A stretch of DNA of 64,000 nucleotides. It comes from Rhizopus sp. PT2906 (lineage: Eukaryota > Mucoromycota > Mucoromycetes > Mucorales > Rhizopodaceae). The stretch's first letter is position 1. Each line of letters opens with the position of its first letter. Of this stretch, positions 33,576 through 43,610 are shown one piece after another. The stretch covers positions 124,001-188,000 of the forward strand of contig JAMYHX010000022.1 of assembly GCA_025529335.1 (NCBI GenBank), read 5' to 3'. Both the position numbers and the translations under genes were made by a program. The notes under the pieces were generated by a model, which was not told where the DNA came from, ran no database searches, and saw nothing but the letters and a program-made list of their open reading frames with translations.

Positions 33576-35777
33576 CGCGTATTAAACAGAGGTTAAAAAG
33601 AAAGAAAGAAAGAAAAAAAAAAGGTGACCTTTGAAGCATAATGAAATTCCAGTTATTCCAAACTTTTTTTTTATTATTATTATTATTCACTTGATGCTTT
33701 TCTGCCATTTACCTCCATCATTTTATTTAAGTAGACTTTGGAAAGGATTATGTGTATTAATCAGATGAAGCTTTAATATTCATTCTATCTGATAGAACTG
33801 GTCGTATGGCACACAAATAGAAGACTCAAAAAAGATCTACTGACCAATAACAAGAAACTGATAAATTTGAAGAATAAGCTTCTCTTCTATTCTGAGTATT
33901 ATAAAAGATACAGCACTCTACATGCGCTTTTATAATGTCCATGATGTTATTGTAGCTGATACATCAGTGCAAGTAGTTCTCTATTCTGCTAACCGTATTA
34001 TATTTTGTTCAGGTTGCCCATAGCCAATGCATTACGCATGATCTATGAGTAAAAAGTATTTTATAAGTGTTCAATATCAGTGAGAACAACTTTGTAGCAC
34101 CACATTTTTTTCATTAAAGGGAGTCAAAATGAAATGGATGTTCATCAAGAGGAGCCAGATAAACATACATGGTGAAAGATTACCTTCTGGAAACATTAAG
34201 TAAACATGTTTCCTTACATCTTCACGCTTCATCACTCATGCGCCTCAAGATTACATCACATCCATTTTACGTTACTGATCTACATTTTTTATTCAACTTT
34301 CTTTTCCTTGGAGGATACTATCGTACATATCACACTGTGCTAGTGAACGTAGCAAGATAATTTTGACGCTGACCTGTTTACAAGCATGATTTCCAATCCA
34401 TTTGACCAAGTTGGTCTTTCTTGAAGGATGATGCCCGTTGGATTCAGTTTTTTTTTTTTGTAAAAGCCAAATAAGTTGATGATAACATTCTTTATTGAAA
34501 GAAGAGCTAAATAAAATTAAAGTAGACTAGAGCGTGAACTTTATCAATAAAGGTTAATTGTTGTCAGTGTGTTGTAAAATGCTACTATAAAGAAATCGAG
34601 AAAAGAGAGTATATGCTTATTATAATGATTATCTTATCAAACACGTAATTCATTCAACAAAACCTTGCCTCGTCATATCATGTTTTGGAATTGTCTATAT
34701 TCCAACTTTTGTGAAGATTAGGAAAGTCTTGACAGCCCTATTGTGCCGTATGGCTTTTCGCAAATCTGTCAGTCCTTGATCGAATTGACAACATAAATAA
34801 CGATATTTCTTTTCATCTCTTTATAAAATCATGTTTAGTTTGACTCTACAGACTGAAAAGTTTTGTTGGATGGTATCATAGGCAATGGGTAGAGATAGCA
34901 CCGAAAGAATTAGCCTAACTTCTGGTGCATGTACTGTTTACTATCCTGATTACATGCTTTTCCAGTTGTTGTAATTCTTGTTATTTTCCTTCCAAATAGC
35001 ATTATTCCCAGTTGATACTATTTTTAAAAGTGATAATTTCTGTCCAATAAAAAACAAGCCTATAGCAACAAACGAATTCAATGGTTTTTGATGCAAATGG
35101 TTCTGTATTGATTTGTCGTTCAGTAAAAGGTGTCGCGTGGGGTGGTACGTTTTCTGACCTCTGACATTTGGTGTACACTAGATGCAAAAACATATGAGCC
35201 AGAGGTCAGACTAATTCTACGGATGCTGCCCCTACACACTACCTATGGTTTTGTCTAGCAAAGCTTTTCATTATGTAGCTTGACGCTACGCATGCTTTTA
35301 TAAAGGATCCATCTTGGTTTAATTCTTTTCAGGAAGAAAGAGATAAAAAAGAAATGATTTTATTCCAATTTTATACTGTCATGTGCTATCAACAAATGAC
35401 CAAGGTCATTCAAGAGTAATTTTATATCAAAGAATAATCCCGTTGGACAGCCCTAGGTTTGGTAGACACTTTGATAGTGTGAAGCTGTATAGCGACTCCA
35501 CATGTAGAGCCCCAAGGAAGCGCTCGTAGCATTAGCTTATTTTTGAGTGCACCAAGTGTTTGCCAATATTAAATAAAGCCCGTTATTTTAAAGAAATTCA
35601 TCATAGAAAAAGAATTAGTCAGCTCGGTAGGCGGATTAATAATAATATAGCAAAGATACTCGAAGATACCTGAACGATTAGTTCAAAAAGGAAAGAGTAG
35701 CACATCTTCCTTTTTTGGCATTCAGCTTCCTCTGTAAATCTAATTTTTTTTCTGTGCTGAATAATACACAAGTTGCA
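33576..35777. other. Gene-poor 2.2-kb spacer
   Basis: No convincing gene. Short open stretches occur (for example 33790-33930 on +, 48 codons without a stop), but none matches anything I recognise. A 17-bp sequence at 34617-34633 recurs at 38792-38808, on the other side of the Old Yellow Enzyme gene. A small hairpin-like pair of TCTGACCTCTG-type arms lies at ~35153 and ~35201. Confidence 0.5.
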
Positions 35778-35785
35778 TATAAAAG
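35778..35785 (+). promoter_or_regulatory. Probable TATA box of the Old Yellow Enzyme gene
   Basis: TATAAAAG starting 68 bp before the ATG at 35846, followed by a T-rich leader. Confidence 0.55.
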
Positions 35786-35845
35786 GGTCCGATTTTTCTT
35801 TTTTAGTCTCATTTTATCATTAAACACACTCAATTCATCTCCATA

Positions 35846-36946
35846 ATGACTATTCAATCTCTCTTCAGCCCAATCAAGGTTGGCAGACATGTACTTCAAC
35901 ACCGTGTTGTCTTGGCTCCCTTAACTCGTACAAGAGCTACTCTCGAAGCTGTCCCCAACGATCTCCTTGTTGAATATTACAAGCAAAGAGCAAGTAACGG
36001 CGGTCTCTTGATCGCAGAGGCTACCTTCATTGATCGTTTAGCAGGCATGTACATTCAAATTCCTGGTATCTACAACAAAGAACAAATTGAAGGCTGGAAA
36101 AAGGTGACAGATGCTGTTCACGAAAAGGGTGCTGTCATTTACTTACAACTTGGGCACCTTGGACGTGCTGGCTCTAGCAAACTGAGTCCTAATGGTGAAC
36201 AGCCAGTTTCTGCCTCCGACATACCTATTAAAGGCATCAACTACTTTGGTGGCGGTGGCGAATACGAAGTACCACGCGCCTTGACTGTGCCTGAGATCAA
36301 GGAATGGGTCCAAAAGTATCGCCAAGCTGCCTTGAACGCAATTGAAGCTGGTTTTGACGGTGTCGAAATCCATGGTGCTAATGGTTATCTCATTGACCAA
36401 TTCATCAACTCCAACAGCAACAAGCGTACTGACGAATATGGTGGAAGCATCGAGAACCGTGCTCGCTTTGCTCTTGAAGTGGTTGATGCTATTGCTGACG
36501 CTATTGGTGATGATCGTACCGCCATTCGTTTCTCACCTGGTGGATCTTTCCAAGATATGGGAGATGACACCGTTGTTGAAACCTGGAGCTATTTGACCTC
36601 TCAACTTCAAAAGAACCACCCTAACTTGGCCTATCTTCACTTTATCCAAGCTCGTTCCGACATCCAAAGTGATGAAGATACACTTACTGAAGACACATTA
36701 GAACCTTATCGCAAGATCTGGAAGGGTCCTTTTATCGCTTCTGATGGTTACTCCACTGCTCCTGAAAAGGCTATCGATTACGCTCAAAAGCATGGAAGTC
36801 TGATCTCTTTTGGTCGTGCTTTCATTGCAAACCCTGATCTTCCAGAGCGTCTTCGTAACAATTGGCCATTGAACAAATATGATAGATCCACATTTTACAC
36901 TCATGGTCCTGAAGGCTACATAGACTATCCTTTCTACAAGGCTTAA
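35846..36946 (+). CDS. Old Yellow Enzyme family NADH:flavin oxidoreductase (ene-reductase)
   Basis: Intronless 366-aa FMN-dependent ene-reductase. The TIM barrel starts with LFSPIKVGRHVLQHRVVLAP and LTRTRA. Substrate-binding His and Asn are in EIHGANGYLIDQF (H-x-x-N). The FMN-binding arginine region is YGGSIENRARF, and the phosphate-binding end is SFGRAFIANPDLPERL. Length matches fungal OYEs. The family reduces activated alkenes using NAD(P)H; the physiological substrate is unknown. Codon choice is biased (CGT, AAG, GGT), suggesting strong expression. It stands alone in a transposon-rich 10-kb region, and every recognised neighbour has introns or is a relic. Retained processed copy, tandem-family member or transfer cannot be distinguished here. 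Confidence 0.95.
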   Translation: MTIQSLFSPIKVGRHVLQHRVVLAPLTRTRATLEAVPNDLLVEYYKQRASNGGLLIAEATFIDRLAGMYIQIPGIYNKEQIEGWKKVTDAVHEKGAVIYLQLGHLGRAGSSKLSPNGEQPVSASDIPIKGINYFGGGGEYEVPRALTVPEIKEWVQKYRQAALNAIEAGFDGVEIHGANGYLIDQFINSNSNKRTDEYGGSIENRARFALEVVDAIADAIGDDRTAIRFSPGGSFQDMGDDTVVETWSYLTSQLQKNHPNLAYLHFIQARSDIQSDEDTLTEDTLEPYRKIWKGPFIASDGYSTAPEKAIDYAQKHGSLISFGRAFIANPDLPERLRNNWPLNKYDRSTFYTHGPEGYIDYPFYKA

Positions 36947-37431
36947 TTGCTTTTATATATACATATATATTGCATTAGACTCCCATCATTCAGCTTTCAA
37001 TCACTCTACAAATCTTGTAATAATAAAGATATCCTATACTGTTTTAAATTATAGTGACTATAGTGACTTCTGGTAGTTCTCTATAGTATGTATTTTGTAA
37101 TAGAAATGTCTTGATATGCCTAAGAGCTCTCTTTCGTCTGCGTCTTGGAATGTGTAGACAGTGATGATACATGTCTTATATATTGCATTGTAGTAACCAA
37201 AACGACGTTGTCAATATTAGTAGACTTCAAAATGTATTCAGGTAAAGGTAAACTGATGCAGTTACATTCAAAAATAACACTACAAACATGAACCAATGGC
37301 CTAATTGCATCATGTCGTAAAAGTACAATAGATTAAAAGGGTGCTAATAATAATATATAAACTAGCACAACTAGTGTACATAACAATTTTGGCTAAATCA
37401 AGGCACAGAATATAGTGCTTACCTATTCTTG
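36947..37431. other. Intergenic, AT-rich
   Basis: OYE 3' flank with AATAAA at ~37021 and AT-rich sequence. No gene seen. Confidence 0.5.
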
Positions 37432-37950
37432 GTAACGTCATTGGCTTGGTTAATCATCCTCCTATTGCCATCCCAGCCATATCTAGAGTCGTAGTGGAGC
37501 CAACTCTCATTGTCATAAGTGCCAGTTTCATTTTTATAGCCGGCAGAAAGTAAGATATTTAATAATATAAAAGAAAAAGCATGTTAAACACCTTTTTCAT
37601 AATATAAGAATGTTAATTAGAATAAAGTTGTTGTCACTAAAGAAAGCACTGTTGCAAACCTCCGTCTATCAATTGAAGTTTATATTAAATCACATAAATC
37701 AATAGTAAACTCTACTGTCAGGCCATGGACTCAAAGTTCCAGCCAATGAGTCATTTTTGCCATATAGTTTTGTAGGATATATACCATCTGTTGATCGACT
37801 AACTTGTCAAATGTATCGTCTGGCAAGAAGCTCTTAATCATTTCGCACCTTACTTTGAGTCCAGCCCCCATTGACGTCCAGCACCTAAACCCCTTTCAAT
37901 TTGTGGATAACTAAACTTGAAGACAGGCGCAAAAGTTATGTGACCATTCA
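37432..37950 (-). pseudogene. Coding-like remnant of an unidentified gene
   Basis: On the minus strand, several adjacent stretches read as protein-like sequence but in different frames. In order they are FAPVFKFSYPQIERGLGAGR (about 37940-37880), IKSFLPDDTFDKLVDQQM (about 37845-37790), YPTKLYGKNDSLAGTLSPW (about 37785-37730) and NETGTYDNESWLHYDSRYGW followed by DGNRRMINQANDVTKNR (about 37545-37437). The last block ends at a perfect GTAAGC donor. Frame breaks and stops between blocks suggest a decayed gene, though some breaks could be introns. The Gly/Tyr/Asp-rich composition recalls a secreted enzyme; I cannot name a family. Confidence 0.4.
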
Positions 37951-38064
37951 AAATTTTTGAGATCTTTTATGAGTATACTCACAAAGAATACATACTGTTG
38001 AACTCAGGTATTAATAGCATCTTAATAATACTAGAAACAAAAGATATTTACAAGAGTTACAAGA

Positions 38065-38530
38065 TCATAAAGCAATACAAAGTTTATTATTGAGCATCTC
38101 CTTTTCTTTTCTTGGATACTTTTTCAATGATAAAGTCTTCCAATCATCACTGGTGACAATGTCTTCTTCCAGATTTATACCATTCAATTCTTCAAGGAGT
38201 TCTTTTTCTAATTCTTCATATTTCTCTTCTTCTCTTGCTTCTATTTCTTCAGTACTCTCAGACAAAAAAAGGAATTCATTTCAATTTGATGCCTGCACTT
38301 GGCTTCGAAGACAGCGTTCAGCTTACTGTAATTTAAAAAGACTCGTCTTTTTAATGAAAGCATAGCCGCAAGGAGAATCGCAAACGGCACGCACTGGCTT
38401 TCATTCTTTGGCATGCAAAATGACCCTTTTCTGTACGTAATCAGATGCTTGTCTGATACGTATTTTGTCACAAAGATGACAAGCTTCAATCCTTCCCATT
38501 GGCAAGTGATCGCCTCAAGATGCTTCATTA
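38065..38530 (-). pseudogene. Possible decayed gene: Cys-containing segment with acidic coiled C-terminus
   Basis: One minus-strand frame runs CHLCDKIRIRQASDY, then CDSPCGYAFIKKTSLFKL, and ends with an acidic helical tail (SESTEEIEAREEEKYEELEK) and a stop at 38065. It is interrupted by three in-frame stops. A different frame is open over 38241-38528, so the assignment is ambiguous. The CxxC pairs hint at a zinc-binding protein, but I recognise no family. Confidence 0.3.
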
Positions 38531-39156
38531 TCTCTGTTGTAATCAGCTTCAGTTATTATTGTAAAAAGCCATTAAGTTGACATCTTGCGAATTAGATTCT
38601 ATATTAAGAAGATCTGAATGTTATTAAGTTTGTGTGAGAGTTTATTTGGGTAGAGAATCTATGGCTGCTATTTATATTAATGTGGTCAGTGTTATTATTT
38701 GTTAATGTTGTCAGTATGCTTATTACTATTCTTTTCAGATGCGACAGAGGAATGTAAAGTAGAATGTATGCTCTACTTTATTATACTCGAGTTATTATAA
38801 TGATTATCAAACACGTCATCACCCTCCTCCAGATGGAATATCGTCCTTTTGAATAAAGTGGAGTTGAGTTAATTATTATAATTAAGCCTTATGTAACTTG
38901 TAATATGATTACTTGTGATTAACATTTACGAAAACAGCGAAGACTAAAGTACTTCGATATTAACCTTGAGCGTGCACTCTCAAAGCAATAACTGTTTCAA
39001 TGAATATTTTACAATATGCTCATTGGTACTATTCTGATACTTTACGTTCTTTTCATTAGATGACGGTTGTGAGGTATCAATAGAAACTAAGCTCTGTTAA
39101 TCCATTGATAGTAAAGTACTTTGTACATATACGTATGGTATGTAATAATAATGTTA
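38531..39156. other. Intergenic, AT-rich, with a dispersed 17-bp repeat
   Basis: Holds the second copy (38792-38808) of the 17-bp sequence at 34617-34633. In both copies AAACACGT follows at once or after 5 bp. No gene seen. Confidence 0.45.
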
Positions 39157-39202
39157 CAGTGTTTTCAAAAAGTAAAGTTGCAGGCTCTGAAAATCAATGT
39201 CG
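39157..39202 (+). repeat. Left terminal inverted repeat
   Basis: Begins CAGTGTTTTCAAAAAG after a TA dinucleotide. Complementary to 41015-41055 apart from a 5-bp insertion. Confidence 0.88.
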
Positions 39203-39210
39203 CTGCTTTG

Positions 39211-40970
39211 TTTTTTTTTTTTTTTTGTTTAAACATGATATTTTATTGATGGCCCAATTGAGTGCTAAAATATAAAACAAATAAACGTCAGCTCGGACCC
39301 GTTCAATCCGTTTGGAAGTAAATAGTAGCGAAAAAACCTCTTATGGGTACAAGGGTAAAAAATGTAAAAAGGAAGGTGATGAGTAGAGCTATCAATGAAA
39401 AGTTAAATGAATTGCTTTAACCACACAAAGAGCTTTTGACCATAGAGATGCTTAGTAGGTATCAATTTGTTATGGTGTAACTGATCCAACTCATATAGTA
39501 GGGAGCGTATAATCGGTCATCGCTGAGATCAAGTGAGGGCTAGGTTTGGGGAACCGAGGGACGTAGAGGAAGTATATTCAGAAGGAATGACAATGGATCG
39601 CGTATAGTTTCAGGCATGAACAGACGTTGATGCATATCAAGGCAACTAATAGCGTGTTTCTTAGAGAGCAATTGCGTTGGGTGCTTGGGACATGGTCGAG
39701 GCTTACCACCAGGAAGCCAGCCTAGTCTCCAGCGTATACAGCGACTGCGCTCTGATTTAGACACGGGCAGCCAGAGTATAGGATCCAGAGAGATCGATCG
39801 ACGGCAGTTAGAAAGCAGTTTGGAGTCTCGGCACCGTTGACGGATCTCTAGATTCTGTTGCAAAAAGCGTCGTTTAGCAGCCTTGAGTGAACGAGTATCT
39901 GGTTCCTCAGTAGTAGACAGTAAACTTTTCCAAAGCGGTATACGAGAGAGTGTGTACTACTGGCTTCCTCTGGTGTTGTGAATGCAAGGTAATAGCAAAC
40001 AAGTAGCGCATCTTCTGGCAAATATAAGAAGCGAAAGAGGAACTGTGTCTGTAGTATACTGACTCGCTCAGACATGAGTGGCAACTTCAACATGTGAAGC
40101 ATAACCTTAGTGGACACTTTGCCTCGAGTACTGTAGATTTTCTTGATGCAATTATTCTGGGTTTCCTCTATATCCAGTATGCGGTTGTTTATAATACCAA
40201 GCTTTCTCAGGCGAGTACGAATCTGCCCAATAGGAACTCGTGCCTTAGTTGGCAAGTATACGTATTGAAATCCTTGATTCTCAGATGGTGGCTGTAGGAG
40301 GCGTGCAGCTGCTTCTTGTCGCTGCAATCGACATTGTTATTCATGCTCTGCAAGACTGCGCTTGGTTTGGGAAATGCGCTGAGGGTCATACCATGGGATA
40401 TTTGAGAAGATAGTGCAGGAAAATCTTCAGAGCTGAGATGGTTGTCGTTTTCGTGATGGGTGAGCTGGTTCATATTCATGGACTGTTGTGTCGCTAGTTC
40501 TTGAAGTTGGGTTACCTGTTGATGTAAGTTAGCTATCTCTGCACGGGCTGTTGCAAGTTCGGTTGAGAAGCGTCTAATCATTTCCAGTAAGGGCTGCATA
40601 TCGTGTGCCTGATCGATTGTGCTACTATTTTCGGTAGGCTGTATACTGTGGAAAACTCAAGAAGTTTCGTTGTTTGGTGAGCTTACAAGGCTGTTAGAAG
40701 AAACTAAAGACTGAACAATGTACACCATGTTGCGAGCCTTAAAGGTCTTTTCACATCCATGACAACGAAATATAGGCATGGGTGGATCGGTTTTAGTGGA
40801 TCCATTACGACGAAATTGGGTTATCTTCTCGCAATGAAGACATCTCAAAGATTTAGGTGGTTCTCAAACTGCAAAATCAAAATAACTACTGCTTCCTGAG
40901 TGAGAGTATCATCCGTATGTATTAAATTATTGTTATTAATGTCGCCAGGTGGCATAGTTGAAGCAATTGT
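39211..40970 (-). mobile_element. LINE remnant with ORF1, internal deletion and poly(A) tail
   Basis: Minus-strand non-LTR element, 3' end at the T16 run 39211-39226 (A16 on its coding strand). ORF1 pieces: an N-terminal MPPGDINNNNLIHTDD stretch (~40962), a zinc-ribbon-like LRCLHCEKITQFRRNGS ... FRCHGCEKTFKARNM (40848-40720), an in-frame TGA (~40659), a coiled segment (LATARAEIANLHQQVTQLQE), then a frameshift into YVYLPTKARVPIGQIRTRLR. Directly after NNCIKKI the frame enters ORF2 C-terminal sequence (KVMLHMLKLPLMSERV, then CIRWRLGWLPGGKPRPCP and MHQRLFMPETI). The endonuclease and almost all of the reverse transcriptase are therefore deleted. Same family as the copy at 7345-8395. Confidence 0.85.
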
Positions 40971-41014
40971 TTTCGCAATGGTTAGTGTAACGTATAAATA
41001 TGTGAAAGAGCTTC

Positions 41015-41055
41015 CGACATTGATTTTCAGAGCCTGCAACTTTTTGAAAACACTG
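41015..41055 (-). repeat. Right terminal inverted repeat
   Basis: Ends ...GAAAACACTG followed by TA; reverse complement of the left arm. Confidence 0.88.
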
Positions 41056-41070
41056 TATAGCATAAATATG

Positions 41071-41153
41071 GGGCCTACGTCCCTAGTTCAGTGGTCAAAA
41101 ATCTATGGTTTGAAGCCAAAGTCTTGCATTCAAATCCCACGGAATTACTCCCA
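41071..41153 (+). other. tRNA-like sequence (decayed tRNA or SINE head), tentative
   Basis: Contains TAGTTCAGTGG, a good polymerase III A-box, and CATTCAAATCCC, a B-box-like element, about 45 bp apart. A TTTGAAG loop-like segment lies between. Acceptor and T stems do not pair properly, so it is not a functional tRNA. Confidence 0.3.
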
Positions 41154-42017
41154 GTAGCTTGCTCTTGAGAGTTTTAATGCCGCTTTCTATGGTTCTCGGT
41201 TGTTGGTCGTTGGAAATAAACAAATTATGAATAATTGCGGTACCCGCCCAGGTTGAAATAAGCATGAACCCTAACACCACAAGTCTTAGCCTACAAATTA
41301 TAATGATTAGTTTATCTTCCTCTCCCCTCCACCCTCAGTACCTCCCCACTCCCATCACATTATACACTCCACCTTGTTGAGCCTGCCCGAGCAAAAATTA
41401 GTATAAAAATACTACGTGCCCACTTGGGTTTATTAACCATACTGTATTTTTATTAATTATTGACATTAATTTTATAAAATGTTGTCATAAAATAAAAAAA
41501 TTATTTGCGTAAAAAGACGATAAAGAAAAATATGTTTGAATAAAACGACATCATGTCAAAAGAGAGAGAGAGAGTTAATTTCAACTCCAAGACAGAGCCC
41601 GCTTGTTAATATTACGAAAATATTCTTGGCGACGACGAATTTACATTTCATATATGAATTTTGTTCTCACCATGGGTGTATTTATTTTCGATCACAGGCG
41701 AATTTACTTTCCGGAAAGAGTGTATAGCATAGATCTCTTCGTTTTTCTTAGGGACCACACTTCGAAACGTGATTTACGAACCGAGCGCTTAGGGATCACG
41801 CCTTGGGTGACGGGACTCATCTTAAAATAGTAGGCATGTGGGACGGTATCGTTAGAGATCGCGCCCAAAGCGGATTATTCTTCCAAAATGAGTAAGATCC
41901 TTCCAACAAACTAAGTAGCATTCACTTTTATGGTATTTTATTGTTCTCCGAATTAATTTATGAGGAGAAAACTCCCCTAAACCTAGTTCATTATTTCTTT
42001 CTCAAACCAATAAATAA
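41154..42017. other. Intergenic, no gene recognised
   Basis: Low-complexity CT-rich stretch (41320-41390), a GA run (~41561-41575) and AT-rich sequence. May include 5' parts of the degraded Mutator-like element, but no terminal repeats were found. Confidence 0.4.
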
Positions 42018-42766
42018 CATGAATACGATCTCGAAGACCGATCAAAAAAGCCACATCATTAAAGGAGAAATCTTTTACTGTCCAAATGAAGCACACTCCT
42101 TGAAACCTGAAGTGCCTTATAAGAAAGCAGTTAAAGTTCTTTTAGATAATTATGCTACTGAAAACAACTTCAGTATTACAACTTTTAGAAGTGATAGGCA
42201 AAAGCCTTATTAAAGGTGTCAAAAAGGTGGATCTTATCGCAACACACGCAATGTAAGTGAAGATGATCGTAAGAAACTTGGTAAAATCACGAAAGCAGGC
42301 TTGCCCATATATGATCAGGCTTTGTTTTCGCAGCAAGGACGATGCTTTTTTCTTGGCTAATCCTAACCTTGAGAAAGAAAGTTATCATAACCATAGTCTT
42401 GCAGAGAATAATTTGCTTTACACCGCCTCTGGAAGAAGATCTGCTCTCATTCAAAATGAAGCAATTCTGGCCAATGATATAATTGTTAGTATGGCCCCTG
42501 CTCGTAACATTCAGAGAGCCATAACCGGTGATGATGGCTTATTACATAAGTTAACTGTCAATGATATTAACAATCTACACTACGAATCTGCCGACGGCGT
42601 AAGCGACAAAAGACCATTCAAATCAGCAAACAAGCTAATTCAGTTGATGGAAGACAGTTGATACACCGTTGATTATGGATACGAAGAAACGAATCATCTT
42701 GTTTTGATTTTTGTTTGCATTAATCTTTTCAGCTATACTTTGAAAAAGAGGTTTTTTGGTTGAGTA
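42018..42766 (+). pseudogene. Mutator-like (MULE) transposase N-terminus, FAR1/WRKY-GCM-type zinc domain, broken
   Basis: Frame pieces read VKVLLDNYATENNFSITTF, a stop (TAA ~42212), RCQKGGSYRNTRNVSEDDRK, a frameshift near 42280, KSRKQACPYMIRLCF, YHNHSLAENNLLYTASGRR, PFKSANKLIQLMED, a stop (~42660), then YTVDYGYEETNHLVLIF. The Cys...CP...H-x-H arrangement and the following order are those of the DNA-binding N-terminus of MULE transposases with FAR1-like zinc fingers. The DDE catalytic part is not recognisable afterwards. The element is inactive. Identity rests on recall of family pattern, not on a search. Confidence 0.7.
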
Positions 42767-43535
42767 AAACAACGTCCACATCAGATTGGAAGGCTTGGTA
42801 CTAATAGAATTCGAAGGCAATTTAATATAGACGGATGATGGTTGGATCATCAGAGACGTATTACCTATCATAATACAACTGAGCTTTGTGTCTAGCACGT
42901 ACATTGTACTCGTGAAGAAGTTAAAGCAGTGGCCAGTGACAGCTACATGCTTGCTAGTAGTCTTGTCTATTTCCTATTGTCTTGCGCTTTTTGAATGGGG
43001 CCCATTGTCTTTAGACGTCGTTGACGATGTTGACAATTGTACTATAGTTTCTTTTTTCCATCAAGTATAACGAACGCTTCAGTTGATGTTGAAAGTTACT
43101 TCATTTACCAAACACATAATTGCTTAGATATTTCATGTCGATTTGCACCCCAAGCAAGTCATTTTAATTTTTTCAGGGCTGTTTCATATTGAAAATGGGA
43201 CCCACTCTAGACCAATCTTGTCACTACCCATCCTTGTAACATACTTTATGAATGAATGAGGTCATGGTGAATAAAGTGTAAATTACAGGACGCGAACAAC
43301 AATATAATAACAAGTGTAGTGTGCGCCAAGCCATTTTTGATCATTATTGACTTTAAAAGGCAATGGTTTTTTTTTTGAAGTAAAAAAAAAGTGACTACTT
43401 TGACAGAGTGGATGTACTCGGGGCTCATGGTTACCTCTAATGGTAGGTAGATCAAACCGAGTTTTTCCAATAGATAGTTATCATCTCACCCTTTCATACA
43501 CAAAATTCACGAGTGAAAAAAATAGATGAGATATG
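42767..43535. other. MULE flank and GLDC upstream region
   Basis: Unassigned open stretch at 42888-43070 on + without family resemblance. Otherwise AT-rich DNA leading into the GLDC promoter. Confidence 0.4.
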
Positions 43536-43543
43536 TATATAAA
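43536..43543 (+). promoter_or_regulatory. Probable TATA box of the glycine decarboxylase gene
   Basis: TATATAAA 68 bp upstream of the ATG at 43611, followed by CT-rich initiator-like sequence. Confidence 0.5.
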
Positions 43544-43610
43544 CGGAAGCTTTTTCATTTGATCTCTTTTCACTCTTCTTTATACACTTTCGAGAGGGGC
43601 GTAACTCCAT

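Larger units (their letters stand above)
39157..41055. mobile_element. 1.9-kb unit bounded by Tc1/mariner-like terminal inverted repeats
   Basis: Ends are inverted repeats of 46 bp (39157-39202) and 41 bp (41015-41055), both starting CAGTGTTTTCAAAAAG. They differ only by a 5-bp TAAAG insertion in the left arm. Both ends abut TA (39155-39156 and 41056-41057), the Tc1/mariner target duplication. No transposase is encoded inside; nearly the whole interior is a LINE remnant in reverse orientation. Confidence 0.82.

Noticed and set aside
41095..41280. 61-codon minus-strand open frame
   Set aside because: No family resemblance; overlaps the tRNA-like sequence and lies between transposon relics.
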